Source: Rhodocyclales bacterium (GTDB taxonomy: Bacteria > Pseudomonadota > Gammaproteobacteria > Burkholderiales > Rhodocyclaceae). From it: a stretch of 64,000 nt of DNA. Numbering within the stretch: position 1 is the stretch's first letter; each line of letters opens with the position of its first letter. Under the pieces are notes generated by a model that was not told where the DNA came from, searched no databases, and worked only from the letters and a program-made list of their open reading frames with translations. Positions 49,265 through 57,386 of this stretch are shown here, piece by piece. The translations under genes and the position numbers were made by a program. The stretch spans positions 21,594 through 85,593 of the forward strand of contig JAPLQX010000035.1 in assembly GCA_026399435.1 (NCBI GenBank), written 5' to 3'.

Positions 49265-49941
49265 TGAAGCAGGCACCAATGGATCGTCAACAAGGATTCT
49301 CGCTGGTCGAGCTCGCCGTGGTGCTGGTCATCGTTGGCCTGCTGATCAGCGGCATGCTGCTGCCGCTCTCGGCGCAGCGTGACGTGCGCAGCCTGGCCGA
49401 GACACAAAAGGCGCTCGGCGAAATCAGGGAGGCCCTGATCGGTTACGCGATCATCAATGGCAAGCTGCCCTGTCCGATGCTGACCAGCATGACCGATCCA
49501 GCCAACGCGAACTACGGCAAGGCCCCTGCCACCTGCGCCCCGGGGGCGCAAGGTTACCTGCCATGGAAAACCCTGGGGGTCAACGAAGTCGATGCCTGGG
49601 GTCAGAAGCGTTCCGCGTCGTCGGATCCGTTTAACGGATACTGGCGGTACCGGGTGGATGATAATTTCGCCGCGGCAATTCCATTCACGCTTGCTTCGGC
49701 CGCCAGTCAGATCAGCATCAAGGACACAGCAGGCAACACGTTGACGGAAGCGACGCCAAATGCTCCCGTTGCCATCGTATTTTCTACCGGCAAAAATCTA
49801 ACGGCCGACCTCCGCAACGGCGACGCCACCTTGGATGAGTATCAGGCGGGCGACAGCTCACCGACGTTCGACGACATGCTGATATGGATCGGCCGGCCGC
49901 TGCTGCTGAACAGGATGATCTCGGCCGGCAAGTTGCCCTAA
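49264..49941 (+). CDS. type IV prepilin-like protein
   Basis: 225 residues. QQG-FSLVELAVVLVIVGLLI is a full prepilin peptidase site, cut after Gly11, with Glu at mature +5. The globular part has LIGYAIINGKLPCPMLTSM, GAQGYLPWKTLGVNEVDAWG and RYRVDDNFA, the module shared with the upstream protein. It overlaps that gene by 1 bp, so both are made together. It is either the main pilin of this operon or a second minor pilin. Confidence 0.8.
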   Translation: MKQAPMDRQQGFSLVELAVVLVIVGLLISGMLLPLSAQRDVRSLAETQKALGEIREALIGYAIINGKLPCPMLTSMTDPANANYGKAPATCAPGAQGYLPWKTLGVNEVDAWGQKRSASSDPFNGYWRYRVDDNFAAAIPFTLASAASQISIKDTAGNTLTEATPNAPVAIVFSTGKNLTADLRNGDATLDEYQAGDSSPTFDDMLIWIGRPLLLNRMISAGKLP

Positions 49942-50019
49942 CCCGGGCGAGTGCTCGTAGCCGAAAAGTCGGCGCAGGCGCGCTCTGCCGCTTCGCGGGC
50001 AGGTAACGGCGATGCGGAA

Positions 50020-51030
50020 TCAGGCGAAGCCTTGCGGGTTCTTCCGTTGCCAGTTCCACGAATCGCGGCACATGTCTTCCAGCGGGCGCTGCGCCGTCCA
50101 GCCCAGGCGCTGCCTGGCCAATGAAGGATCGCCCCAGTAGGCCGGCACATCGCCCGCCCGCCGCGCCACGATGCGATAGGGAATCGCCTGCCCGCTGGCC
50201 TGCTCGAAGGCCCGCACCAGGTCCAGCACGCTGTAGCCGCATCCGGTGCCGAGATTGACTGTCAGCACCTCGCGCGGATCGCGCAGGGCCCAATTCAGCG
50301 CCGCCTGATGACCTTCCGCCAGATCCATGACGTGGATGTAATCACGGACGCCCGAGCCGTCGGGCGTCGGGTAGTCGCCGCCGAAGACCTGCAGCTCCGG
50401 CCGGCGTCCGACGGCAACTTGCGTGATGAAGGGCATCAGGTTGTTGGGAATGCCGTTCGGGTCTTCGCCGATCAGGCCGGACGGATGCGCGCCCACCGGA
50501 TTGAAATAGCGCAGCAGGGCGATCGACCAGTCGGGGGCCGCGACGTGAAGGTCGCGCAGAATGTCCTCGACCATCAGCTTGGTGCGTCCATAGGTATTGG
50601 CCGGCCGCAACGCGGCCGTTTCCGGAATGGGGCTGGCATCGGGCTCGCCGTAGACACAGGCGGACGAACTGAAGACGATGCGCCTGACCTCGGCCCTCAT
50701 CATGGCTTCGAGCAGTACCAGGGTGCCGGCGACATTGTTGTCGTAGTAGCGCAGCGGTTGCGCTGCCGATTCGCCGACCGCCTTGAGCCCGGCAAAGTGC
50801 ACCACCGCGCTGATCGAATGCTGGTCGAAAAGTCCGTCCATGTCCTGCCGCGAGCGCACGTCGCCCCGCACGCAGGGTACCGGCCGGCCGACGATGGCTT
50901 CCAGTCGCTGCACGCCGAGCGGCTTGCTGTTGCTGAAGTTGTCGAACAGCACCACCTCATGCCCGGCCGCGATCAGCACCGCAGCGGTGTGCAGCCCGAT
51001 GTAGCCGGCGCCTCCTGTCAGCAGAATCAT
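50020..51030 (-). CDS. galE: UDP-glucose 4-epimerase
   Basis: 336 residues, extended SDR. GGAGYIG (6-12) binds NAD; VFSSSACVYG and YGRTK supply the Ser, Tyr and Lys. RYFNPVGAHPSG and PYRIVARRAGDV are GalE motifs. It interconverts UDP-glucose and UDP-galactose for surface sugars. It converges on the pilin operon and is divergent from rpe. Confidence 0.92.
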   Translation of the reverse strand: MILLTGGAGYIGLHTAAVLIAAGHEVVLFDNFSNSKPLGVQRLEAIVGRPVPCVRGDVRSRQDMDGLFDQHSISAVVHFAGLKAVGESAAQPLRYYDNNVAGTLVLLEAMMRAEVRRIVFSSSACVYGEPDASPIPETAALRPANTYGRTKLMVEDILRDLHVAAPDWSIALLRYFNPVGAHPSGLIGEDPNGIPNNLMPFITQVAVGRRPELQVFGGDYPTPDGSGVRDYIHVMDLAEGHQAALNWALRDPREVLTVNLGTGCGYSVLDLVRAFEQASGQAIPYRIVARRAGDVPAYWGDPSLARQRLGWTAQRPLEDMCRDSWNWQRKNPQGFA

Positions 51031-51076
51031 TTGTCAATTCCCGTGTATGGATGGCCGCAATTCTAGCCGACCCGCA

Positions 51077-51095
51077 TCGGCCGGCATCCGGCCGA
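51077..51095. promoter_or_regulatory. perfect 8-bp inverted repeat between galE and rpe
   Basis: TCGGCCGG, spacer CAT, CCGGCCGA, in the 153-bp divergent gap. It may be an operator or a short hairpin. The high GC of the region makes chance a real option. Confidence 0.3.
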
Positions 51096-51183
51096 ATTTC
51101 CGTTTATGGCCATCATCACATTTCCTGAATCCACTTCGCCGCGCCGCCGGTAGAATCGCGGAATCCACCCTCAGGAGTTCGCC

Positions 51184-51873
51184 GTGCCCAAAGACTTCAG
51201 GATTGCCCCGAGCATTCTCTCCGCCAACTTCGCCCGACTGGGCGAGGAAGTCGATAACGTGCTCGCCGCGGGCGCCGACATCGTGCATTTCGACGTGATG
51301 GACAACCATTACGTGCCTAACCTGACCATCGGCCCGCTGGTCTGCGAAGCCCTGCGCAAGCATGGCGTCACGGCGCCGATCGATGTGCATCTGATGGTCA
51401 AGCCGGTCGACCGCATCATCCCCGACTTCGCCAAGGCCGGCGCCACCTACATCACCTTCCATCCGGACGCCTCGGACCACGTCGACCGTACCATCAGCCT
51501 GATCCGCGAATGCGGCTGCAAGCCCGGACTGGTGTTCAACCCGGCCACGCCGCTCGACGTGCTCGAGTACACCCTGGACAAGCTCGACATGGTGCTGCTG
51601 ATGAGCGTCAACCCCGGCTTCGGCGGCCAGAAGTTCATCCCCTACGTGCTCGAGAAAGCCAGGAAGGTGCGCCAGATGATCGACGCGCGCGGCCTCGACA
51701 TCAGCCTCGAAATCGATGGCGGCGTCGGCACCGGCAACATTCTGGAAGTGGCGAAGGCCGGGGTCGATACCTTTGTCGCCGGCTCGGCCGTATTCGGCGC
51801 CGCCAAGGACAGCGACCCCCATCGCTACGACACGGTGATCGCGGCGCTGCGCGCCGAACTCAGGAAGGCCTGA
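51184..51873 (+). CDS. rpe: ribulose-phosphate 3-epimerase
   Basis: 229 residues from GTG 51184, with AGGAG 6 bases before. [42 protein letters not shown] and [11 protein letters not shown] are diagnostic of the Zn-dependent barrel epimerase. In related genomes rpe is followed by gph and trpE; here a 10-kb catabolic island intervenes. Confidence 0.97.
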   Translation: MPKDFRIAPSILSANFARLGEEVDNVLAAGADIVHFDVMDNHYVPNLTIGPLVCEALRKHGVTAPIDVHLMVKPVDRIIPDFAKAGATYITFHPDASDHVDRTISLIRECGCKPGLVFNPATPLDVLEYTLDKLDMVLLMSVNPGFGGQKFIPYVLEKARKVRQMIDARGLDISLEIDGGVGTGNILEVAKAGVDTFVAGSAVFGAAKDSDPHRYDTVIAALRAELRKA

Positions 51874-52366
51874 CGGCTTTCCTGCCGCGGCGCCGGGCCG
51901 CGAGTTCGCGCCCGAGTTCGCCATGGATCATGCGCAACTCGGTCAGCGTGGTCTCGATGTCGCGGCGACGCGAATCGAGCTCGCTGATCGCCTCCTCGAT
52001 GCGCCCGACCAGGTATTCGAGCTGTTTGGCGTGGCCCTCGCCGTGATCGCCGTAGAGCGACAGGATGTGCTCGATTTCGGCCAGCGACAGACCCATCGCC
52101 CGTCCGCGCAGGATCAGCGCCAGCCGCACGCGGTCGCGGCGGCTATAGGCGCGGCCGCCGTTGATCCGGCGCGGCGCCAGCAGGCCGCGAGCTTCGTAGA
52201 GGCGAATCGCGCGCTGGGTGACGCCGAGTTCTCGCGCCAGTTCGGTGATGCCCGACAGTTCGGTCTCGTCGCCGCCGCGATGGGCGGCGACGGTATCCTC
52301 GGCGCGCGCCTCGGCCACCACTGCCGACGTCGTCCGCTTCGAGCGGCTGCGGGCCTTGCCGGTCAT
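51860..52366 (-). CDS. MerR-family transcriptional regulator (LiuR-like)
   Basis: 168 residues from ATG 52366. After a basic N-terminal tail the winged helix reads [43 protein letters not shown] by segments, followed by [17 protein letters not shown] and a coiled coil. LiuR-type MerR proteins control leucine and branched acyl-CoA catabolism. Its 3' end overlaps rpe by 14 bp; it follows the SCP2 gene by 14 bp. Confidence 0.85.
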   Translation of the reverse strand: MTGKARSRSKRTTSAVVAEARAEDTVAAHRGGDETELSGITELARELGVTQRAIRLYEARGLLAPRRINGGRAYSRRDRVRLALILRGRAMGLSLAEIEHILSLYGDHGEGHAKQLEYLVGRIEEAISELDSRRRDIETTLTELRMIHGELGRELAARRRGRKAVRPS

Positions 52367-52380
52367 CGCCGCGTCTTCCC

Positions 52381-52677
52381 TCAAACGATGCGGTTGAGCT
52401 TCATCGCGACGCTCATGTCGCCCGTCACCACGAAGCGGCCGGTCATGAAGCCGGTCACCGGCTCGAGTTCGCCCTTGAGCATCGCCGCGAGGTTGTCGAG
52501 GGTGATGCTGACGGTGCACTCGGCCTCGCGGTCGACCTGGTCGACGCTGTTGGGCAGGGCCTTGCCGTCGACATAGGCGACGCCGTCGGCGCCGCAGTCG
52601 AACTTCAGCGTCGCGCCGAGGCCGCTGTCGGCGCCCACCTTCTCGCGCAAGGCCGTGATGCAGGTTTGCAAATCCAT
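52381..52677 (-). CDS. SCP2 sterol-carrier-type lipid-binding protein
   Basis: 98 residues, a single SCP2 domain: YVDGKALPNSVDQVDREAECTVSITLDNLAAMLKGELEP and the closing GRFVVTGDMSVAMKLNRI. It binds acyl-CoA or other lipids in the cytoplasm and could present the substrate of the island. Transcribed with the MerR gene, away from the SDR operon. Confidence 0.88.
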   Translation of the reverse strand: MDLQTCITALREKVGADSGLGATLKFDCGADGVAYVDGKALPNSVDQVDREAECTVSITLDNLAAMLKGELEPVTGFMTGRFVVTGDMSVAMKLNRIV

Positions 52678-52786
52678 GCTGGTCTCCCCAGTTGCCGGTT
52701 GCGCAGGGTGCCAGTGCCCCGCTTCGTGCGCATCCTAGCGCCGCCGGATTCCCTGATCAAGCATTTTCTTACGCAAGGGCGATGAT

Positions 52787-52816
52787 GTTGACCTATAGGT
52801 GAACATTGCGTAGCAT
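52787..52816 (+). promoter_or_regulatory. operator and promoter of the Atu-like operon
   Basis: GTTGACCTATAGGTGAAC (52787-52804) is an 18-bp dyad with one mismatched pair. It overlaps a promoter TTGACC (52788-52793), 17 bp, TAGCAT (52811-52816). The divergent MerR gene makes it the obvious binding site. A strong ribosome site (GAGGAGGAGA) lies 50 bp further, before the SDR gene. Confidence 0.6.
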
Positions 52817-52865
52817 GGCCTGCAAATCGCACCCGGGCCGAAGGCCGCAGAGGAGGAGACAGCAA

Positions 52866-53765
52866 ATGACAAAAAATGACTCCACTGGCGACTCCGCTGG
52901 CGGCTACGCCAGCATTCTGCGTCCCGGCACCTTTGCCGGCCAGGTGATCTGGGTCACCGGCGGTGGCAGCGGCATCGGCCGCTGCATCGCCCACGAACTG
53001 GCCTCGCTCGGCGCCACGGTAGTGGTCTCCGGACGCAGCGAGGACAAGCTGACCCGGGTCGCCGCCGAGATCACGGCCGACGGCGGACGCGCCGACACCA
53101 TCGCCTTCGACATCCGCGACGAGGCCGCGGTGCGCGACGGCGTCGCTGCCATCGTCGGCCGCCATGGCCGCATCCACGGCCTGGTGAACAACGCCGGTGG
53201 CCAGTTTCCCTCGCCGCTGCTGGCGATCAGCAAGAAGGGCTTCGAGACCGTGCTGGCCAACAACCTGACCGGCGGCTTCCTGATGATGCGCGAGGTGTTC
53301 CTGCAGAGCATGCAGAAGCACGGCGGCGCCGTCGTGAACATGACGGCCGACTTTCGCAACGGCATGCCGGGCATGGGCCATTCGGGCGCCGCGCGCGCCG
53401 GCATGAGCAACCTGACCATGACTGCCGCCTTCGAATGGGCGCCCTTCCACGTCCGCGTCAATGCCGTGGCGCCCGGCTGGATCGCCTCCTCGGGCATGGA
53501 CCACTACAGCGGCGCGGTGAAGGCCATGATCCCGCGGCTCAAGCATCACGTGCCGCTGCGCCGCCTCGGCACCGAGGCCGAAGTCAGCGCCGTGATCTGC
53601 TTCCTGCTCTCGCCGGGCGCCGCCTTCGTCACCGGAGTCACCGTGCCCATCGACGGCGGCGCGCCGCTCGGCAGCCCGGTGTTCCCCATGGGCGAGTACC
53701 CGGCCAGCGCCAGCTTCGACGGCTTCCACCGCGCCGAGACGCCCGCGGTTCTGAAGGGAGAATAG
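52866..53765 (+). CDS. short-chain dehydrogenase/reductase, trans-2-enoyl-CoA reductase (PECR)-like
   Basis: 299 residues from ATG 52866. The cofactor site is VTGGGSGIGR (about 30-39) with NNAGG later. The usual catalytic YxxxK is absent: the region reads HSGAARAGMSNLTMTAAFEW, as in peroxisomal trans-2-enoyl-CoA reductases, and PIDGGAPLGSP ends the fold. An NADPH-linked enoyl- or dienoyl-CoA reductase is likelier than an alcohol dehydrogenase. It opens the operon in the place of atuB. Confidence 0.78.
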   Translation: MTKNDSTGDSAGGYASILRPGTFAGQVIWVTGGGSGIGRCIAHELASLGATVVVSGRSEDKLTRVAAEITADGGRADTIAFDIRDEAAVRDGVAAIVGRHGRIHGLVNNAGGQFPSPLLAISKKGFETVLANNLTGGFLMMREVFLQSMQKHGGAVVNMTADFRNGMPGMGHSGAARAGMSNLTMTAAFEWAPFHVRVNAVAPGWIASSGMDHYSGAVKAMIPRLKHHVPLRRLGTEAEVSAVICFLLSPGAAFVTGVTVPIDGGAPLGSPVFPMGEYPASASFDGFHRAETPAVLKGE

Positions 53766-53769
53766 CTCC

Positions 53770-55419
53770 GTGCCCATCCTGTCCTCCGCACTCGATCCGC
53801 GCGCCGCGAGCTTCCGCGCCAACATCGAGCGCATGCAGGAGCGCCTCGCCGAGGTCCGCGCACTGGAACAGAAGGTGCGCGACGAGTCGGCCTCCAAGCG
53901 CGAGAAGTTCGAAAAGCGTGGCCAGATCCTGCCGCGCGAGCGCGTCGCCCGTCTGCTCGACCGCGACAGCGACTTCCTCGAACTGTCGAGCCTCGCCGGC
54001 CTCGGCATGCACGACGACGACGGCAAAAAGGCCGTACTCGGCGGCGGCTCCATCGTCGGCATCGGCCAGGTCGCCGGCAAGCGCTGCGTGGTGCTGGCGA
54101 GCGACAGCGCGATCAAGGGCGGCACGGTGCCGCCGATGGGCCTCAAGAAGACCCTGCGCGCCCAGGAGATCGCCCGCGACAACCGCCTGCCGATGGTCTA
54201 TCTGGTGGAAAGCGGCGGCGCCAACCTGATGTACCAGGCTGACATTTTCATCGACGGCGGCCGCAGCTTCGCCAACCAGGCCCGCCTCTCTGCCGCCGGC
54301 ATCCCGCAGATCGCCGTGGTGCATGGGTCTTCGACCGCCGGCGGCGCCTACCTGCCGGGGCTGTCCGACTACGTGATCCTGGTGCGCGGCCGCTCCAGCA
54401 TCTACCTGGCCGGCCCGCCCCTGGTGAAGGCCGCCATGGGCGAGGATTGCGACGACGAAATGCTCGGCGGCGCCGAAACCCACGCCACCATCACCGGCCT
54501 CGGCGAATACCTCTGCGAGAACGACGGCCACGCCATCGCCATGGCGCGCGAAGTGATGGACAAACTGTCGTGGGACGCCGTCCCGCCAGCGCGGTCCGCA
54601 AGGGATACCGCCTCCGGCTCCGCCGGAGGCATAACTGTTGCGACCCCGCGCTATCCCAGCGAAGAACTGCTCGGCGTGGTGCCGGTCGACGAACGCGAAC
54701 CCTACGACGTGCGCGAAGTGATCATGCGTCTGGTCGATGCCTCGGACTTCCTCGAATTCAAGGCGGTGTATGCCGTCGACACGGTCTGCGGCCATGCCCG
54801 CATCGGCGGCCACCTGGTCGGCATCCTCGGCAACAACGGACCGATCCAGCCCGACGGCTCGACCAAGGCCGCGCAGTTCATCCAGCTCTGCGACCAGAGC
54901 GGCACGCCGCTGGTCTTCCTGCAGAACACCACCGGCTACATGGTCGGCTCGGTGGCCGAGCGCGCCGGAGCGATCAAGCACGGCTCGAAGATGATCCAGG
55001 CGGTGGCCAACGCCGGCGTGCCCAAACTCACCGTGGTGCTCGGCGGCTCCTACGGCGCCGGCAACTACGGCATGTGCGGACGCGGCTTCGATCCGCGCTT
55101 CATCTTCGCCTGGCCTTCGGCGCGCACGGCCGTGATGGGTGCCGCACAGGCAGCCAAGGTCATGGAAATCGTCGGCCGCAGCAAGCTCGAGCGCGCCGGC
55201 CACCCGGTCAACGAGGAGGCGCTCGCCGCCATGTCCGAGGGCCTGCGGCTGCGGCTGGAAAAGGAATCGACCGCGCTGTTCGGCACGGCGCGGCTCTGGG
55301 ATGACGGCATCATCGACCCGCGCGACACGCGGCGCGTCCTCTCGCACTGCCTTGATATCTGCGCCGAAGCCGCGGCGCGCCCGCTGCGTCCGAACAGCTT
55401 CGGCGTCGCCCGTTTTTAG
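53770..55419 (+). CDS. acyl-CoA carboxylase carboxyltransferase (beta) subunit, AtuC/MccB-like
   Basis: 549 residues from GTG 53770 (GGGAG upstream). Two crotonase-fold halves: N-terminal acyl-CoA site SSTAGGAYLPGLSDYVILV and SIYLAGPPLVKAAMGE, C-terminal carboxybiotin site GGSYGAGNYGMCGRGFDPRF. LGGAETHATITGLGEYLCEND is closer to geranyl-CoA than to methylcrotonyl-CoA carboxylases. The linker between the halves is lengthened by DNA containing a 9-bp perfect hairpin at 54610-54630. Confidence 0.85.
   Translation: MPILSSALDPRAASFRANIERMQERLAEVRALEQKVRDESASKREKFEKRGQILPRERVARLLDRDSDFLELSSLAGLGMHDDDGKKAVLGGGSIVGIGQVAGKRCVVLASDSAIKGGTVPPMGLKKTLRAQEIARDNRLPMVYLVESGGANLMYQADIFIDGGRSFANQARLSAAGIPQIAVVHGSSTAGGAYLPGLSDYVILVRGRSSIYLAGPPLVKAAMGEDCDDEMLGGAETHATITGLGEYLCENDGHAIAMAREVMDKLSWDAVPPARSARDTASGSAGGITVATPRYPSEELLGVVPVDEREPYDVREVIMRLVDASDFLEFKAVYAVDTVCGHARIGGHLVGILGNNGPIQPDGSTKAAQFIQLCDQSGTPLVFLQNTTGYMVGSVAERAGAIKHGSKMIQAVANAGVPKLTVVLGGSYGAGNYGMCGRGFDPRFIFAWPSARTAVMGAAQAAKVMEIVGRSKLERAGHPVNEEALAAMSEGLRLRLEKESTALFGTARLWDDGIIDPRDTRRVLSHCLDICAEAAARPLRPNSFGVARF
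54610..54630. repeat. palindromic unit inside the carboxyltransferase gene
   Basis: GCCTCCGGC, loop TCC, GCCGGAGGC: a perfect 9-bp stem in the coding strand. It encodes TASGSAGGI in a stretch (about residues 273-290) that looks longer than in the family. It fits a small mobile palindrome inserted in frame in a tolerant linker. Confidence 0.45.
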
Positions 55420-55432
55420 ACAGGGGTCACAC

Positions 55433-56584
55433 ATGCAATTCACCAGCGAACACCGCCAGCTCTCCGATACCGTGTCGCGCTTCGTCAAGGAGGAACTCAA
55501 TCCGAACGTCGCCGCCTGGGAGGCCGCCGAGGGATTTCCCTCGCACGAGGTTTTCAAGAAGCTCGGCAACCTCGGACTGCTCGGCGTCAAGTATCCGCAG
55601 GAATACGGCGGCCTCGGCCTCGATTTCTCGTATTCGATGGTGATGGCCGAAGCCCTCGGCGACTGCACCTGCGGCGGCGTGCCGATGGCCATCGGCGTGC
55701 ACACCGACATGTGCACCCCGGCGCTGGCCCGCTTCGGCACCGATGCACTGAAGCGCGAGTTTCTCGTCCCCGCCATCGCCGGCGACGTGGTCGGCTGCAT
55801 CGGCGTCAGCGAGCCGGGCGGCGGCTCCGACGTCGCTGCGCTGAAGACCACGGCACGCAAGGACGGTGGCGACTACGTGATCAACGGCAGCAAGATGTGG
55901 ATCACCAATGGCATGAAGGCCGACTGGTGCTGCCTGCTGGCCAACACCTCGGAGGGCGCGCCGCACAAGAACAAGTCGCTGATCATGGTGCCGATGGACA
56001 GCAAGGGAATCAGCCGCAGCAAGATCAGGAAAGTCGGCATGAACTCCTCCGACACCGCCCAGTTGTTCTTCGACGACGTGCGTGTGCCGCAACGCAATGT
56101 GGTCGGCCAGGAGGGCATGGGCTTCACCTTCCAGATGATGCAGTTCCAGGAGGAACGCCTCTGGGGAGCGGCCAGCTCGCTGCGCATGCTCGACACCGTG
56201 ATCGACGAGACCATCGAATACACACGCGAACGCCAGGCCTTCGGCAAGAGCCTGCTCGACAACCAGGCCGTGTACTTCCGCCTGGCCGAGCTGCGCACCG
56301 AAGTCGAGGCGCTGCGCTCGCTGACCTATCGCGCGGTCGAGGCCTATGTCTCGGGCAAGGACGTGACCAAGCTGGCGTCGATGGCCAAGCTCAAGTGCGG
56401 CCGCCTGATCCGCGAGGTCACCGATTCCTGCCTGCAGTTCTGGGGCGGCATGGGCTACACCTGGGACAACCACGTTTCGCGCGCCTGGCGCGACGGCCGC
56501 CTGGTCTCGATCGGCGGCGGCGCCGACGAAATCATGCTCGGCATCATCGCCAAGCTCGAAGGCACGCTGCCGCGCGCCGGTTGA
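55433..56584 (+). CDS. acyl-CoA dehydrogenase, AtuD/citronellyl-CoA-like
   Basis: 383 residues from ATG 55433. FAD-binding CIGVSEPGGGSDVAALKT and YTRERQAFGKSLLDNQ are standard. The usual C-terminal catalytic Glu (YEGT) reads IGGGADE, and a Glu in MMQFQEERLWGA holds the alternative place known in isovaleryl- and long-chain enzymes. Branched or bulky acyl-CoA is therefore the likely substrate. 13 bp after the beta subunit. Confidence 0.82.
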   Translation: MQFTSEHRQLSDTVSRFVKEELNPNVAAWEAAEGFPSHEVFKKLGNLGLLGVKYPQEYGGLGLDFSYSMVMAEALGDCTCGGVPMAIGVHTDMCTPALARFGTDALKREFLVPAIAGDVVGCIGVSEPGGGSDVAALKTTARKDGGDYVINGSKMWITNGMKADWCCLLANTSEGAPHKNKSLIMVPMDSKGISRSKIRKVGMNSSDTAQLFFDDVRVPQRNVVGQEGMGFTFQMMQFQEERLWGAASSLRMLDTVIDETIEYTRERQAFGKSLLDNQAVYFRLAELRTEVEALRSLTYRAVEAYVSGKDVTKLASMAKLKCGRLIREVTDSCLQFWGGMGYTWDNHVSRAWRDGRLVSIGGGADEIMLGIIAKLEGTLPRAG

Positions 56585-56585
56585 C

Positions 56586-57386
56586 ATGAGCAACGAACAA
56601 CAGAATGTGCTGACACGCCGCGAGGGCGGCGTGCTGCACCTGACGCTGAACCGGCCGCAGGCGCGCAACGCCATGTCGCTGTCCATGGTCGATGAACTGC
56701 TCGCGGCGCTGGATGCCGCCGAGGCCGACGGCATGACGCGCGTCGTCGTCCTGCGCGGGGCCGGCGGGCATTTCTGCGCCGGCGCCGATCTCAAGGACAT
56801 GGCGGCGGCGCGTGCCCAGCCGACGGAAGACAGCGATCCCCTGGCCCACGTCAACGCACGCTTCGGCTGGCTGTGTGCGGCCTTTGCGCGCACGCCGCTG
56901 GCCGTGGTGGCCGTGGTCGAGGGTACGGTGATGGGCGGCGGCTTCGGCCTCGCCTGCGCCGCGGATGTCACGCTGGCCCATGCCTCGGCCAGCTTTCGCC
57001 TGCCGGAAACATCGCTCGGCCTCGTGCCGGCGCAGATTGCTCCCTACCTGGTCGAGCGCCTCGGCTTCGCCGAAGCCAAGCGCCTCGCCGTCACCGGCGG
57101 CCAACTCGATGCGCGCACCGCGCTGACGCTGCGCCTGGTGCACGACTTGGTCGAGGACGACGCCGCGCTGGCGGCAGCCCTGGCACGCGTGCTGGGCGAG
57201 ATCCTGGCCTGCGCTCCGGGCGCCGTCGCCGCCACCAAGCGGCTGATCGGACAGGCCCGCCTGGCGCCGCCGGAATCATTGATCGACGACGCCGCCGCCG
57301 TGTTTTCGGTGAGCGCACAAAGCGCCGAAGGCATGGAAGGCACTATGGCGTTCATCCAGAAACGCAAACCCTACTGGGCGCCGTGA
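56586..57386 (+). CDS. enoyl-CoA hydratase/isohexenylglutaconyl-CoA hydratase-like (AtuE/LiuC)
   Basis: 266 residues, crotonase fold. GHFCAGADLKDM forms the oxyanion hole and GGFGLACAADVTLA and PETSLGLVPAQIAPYLVERLG surround the active site. It would hydrate the carboxylated enoyl-CoA. It overlaps the alpha subunit by 1 bp. Confidence 0.82.
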   Translation: MSNEQQNVLTRREGGVLHLTLNRPQARNAMSLSMVDELLAALDAAEADGMTRVVVLRGAGGHFCAGADLKDMAAARAQPTEDSDPLAHVNARFGWLCAAFARTPLAVVAVVEGTVMGGGFGLACAADVTLAHASASFRLPETSLGLVPAQIAPYLVERLGFAEAKRLAVTGGQLDARTALTLRLVHDLVEDDAALAAALARVLGEILACAPGAVAATKRLIGQARLAPPESLIDDAAAVFSVSAQSAEGMEGTMAFIQKRKPYWAP

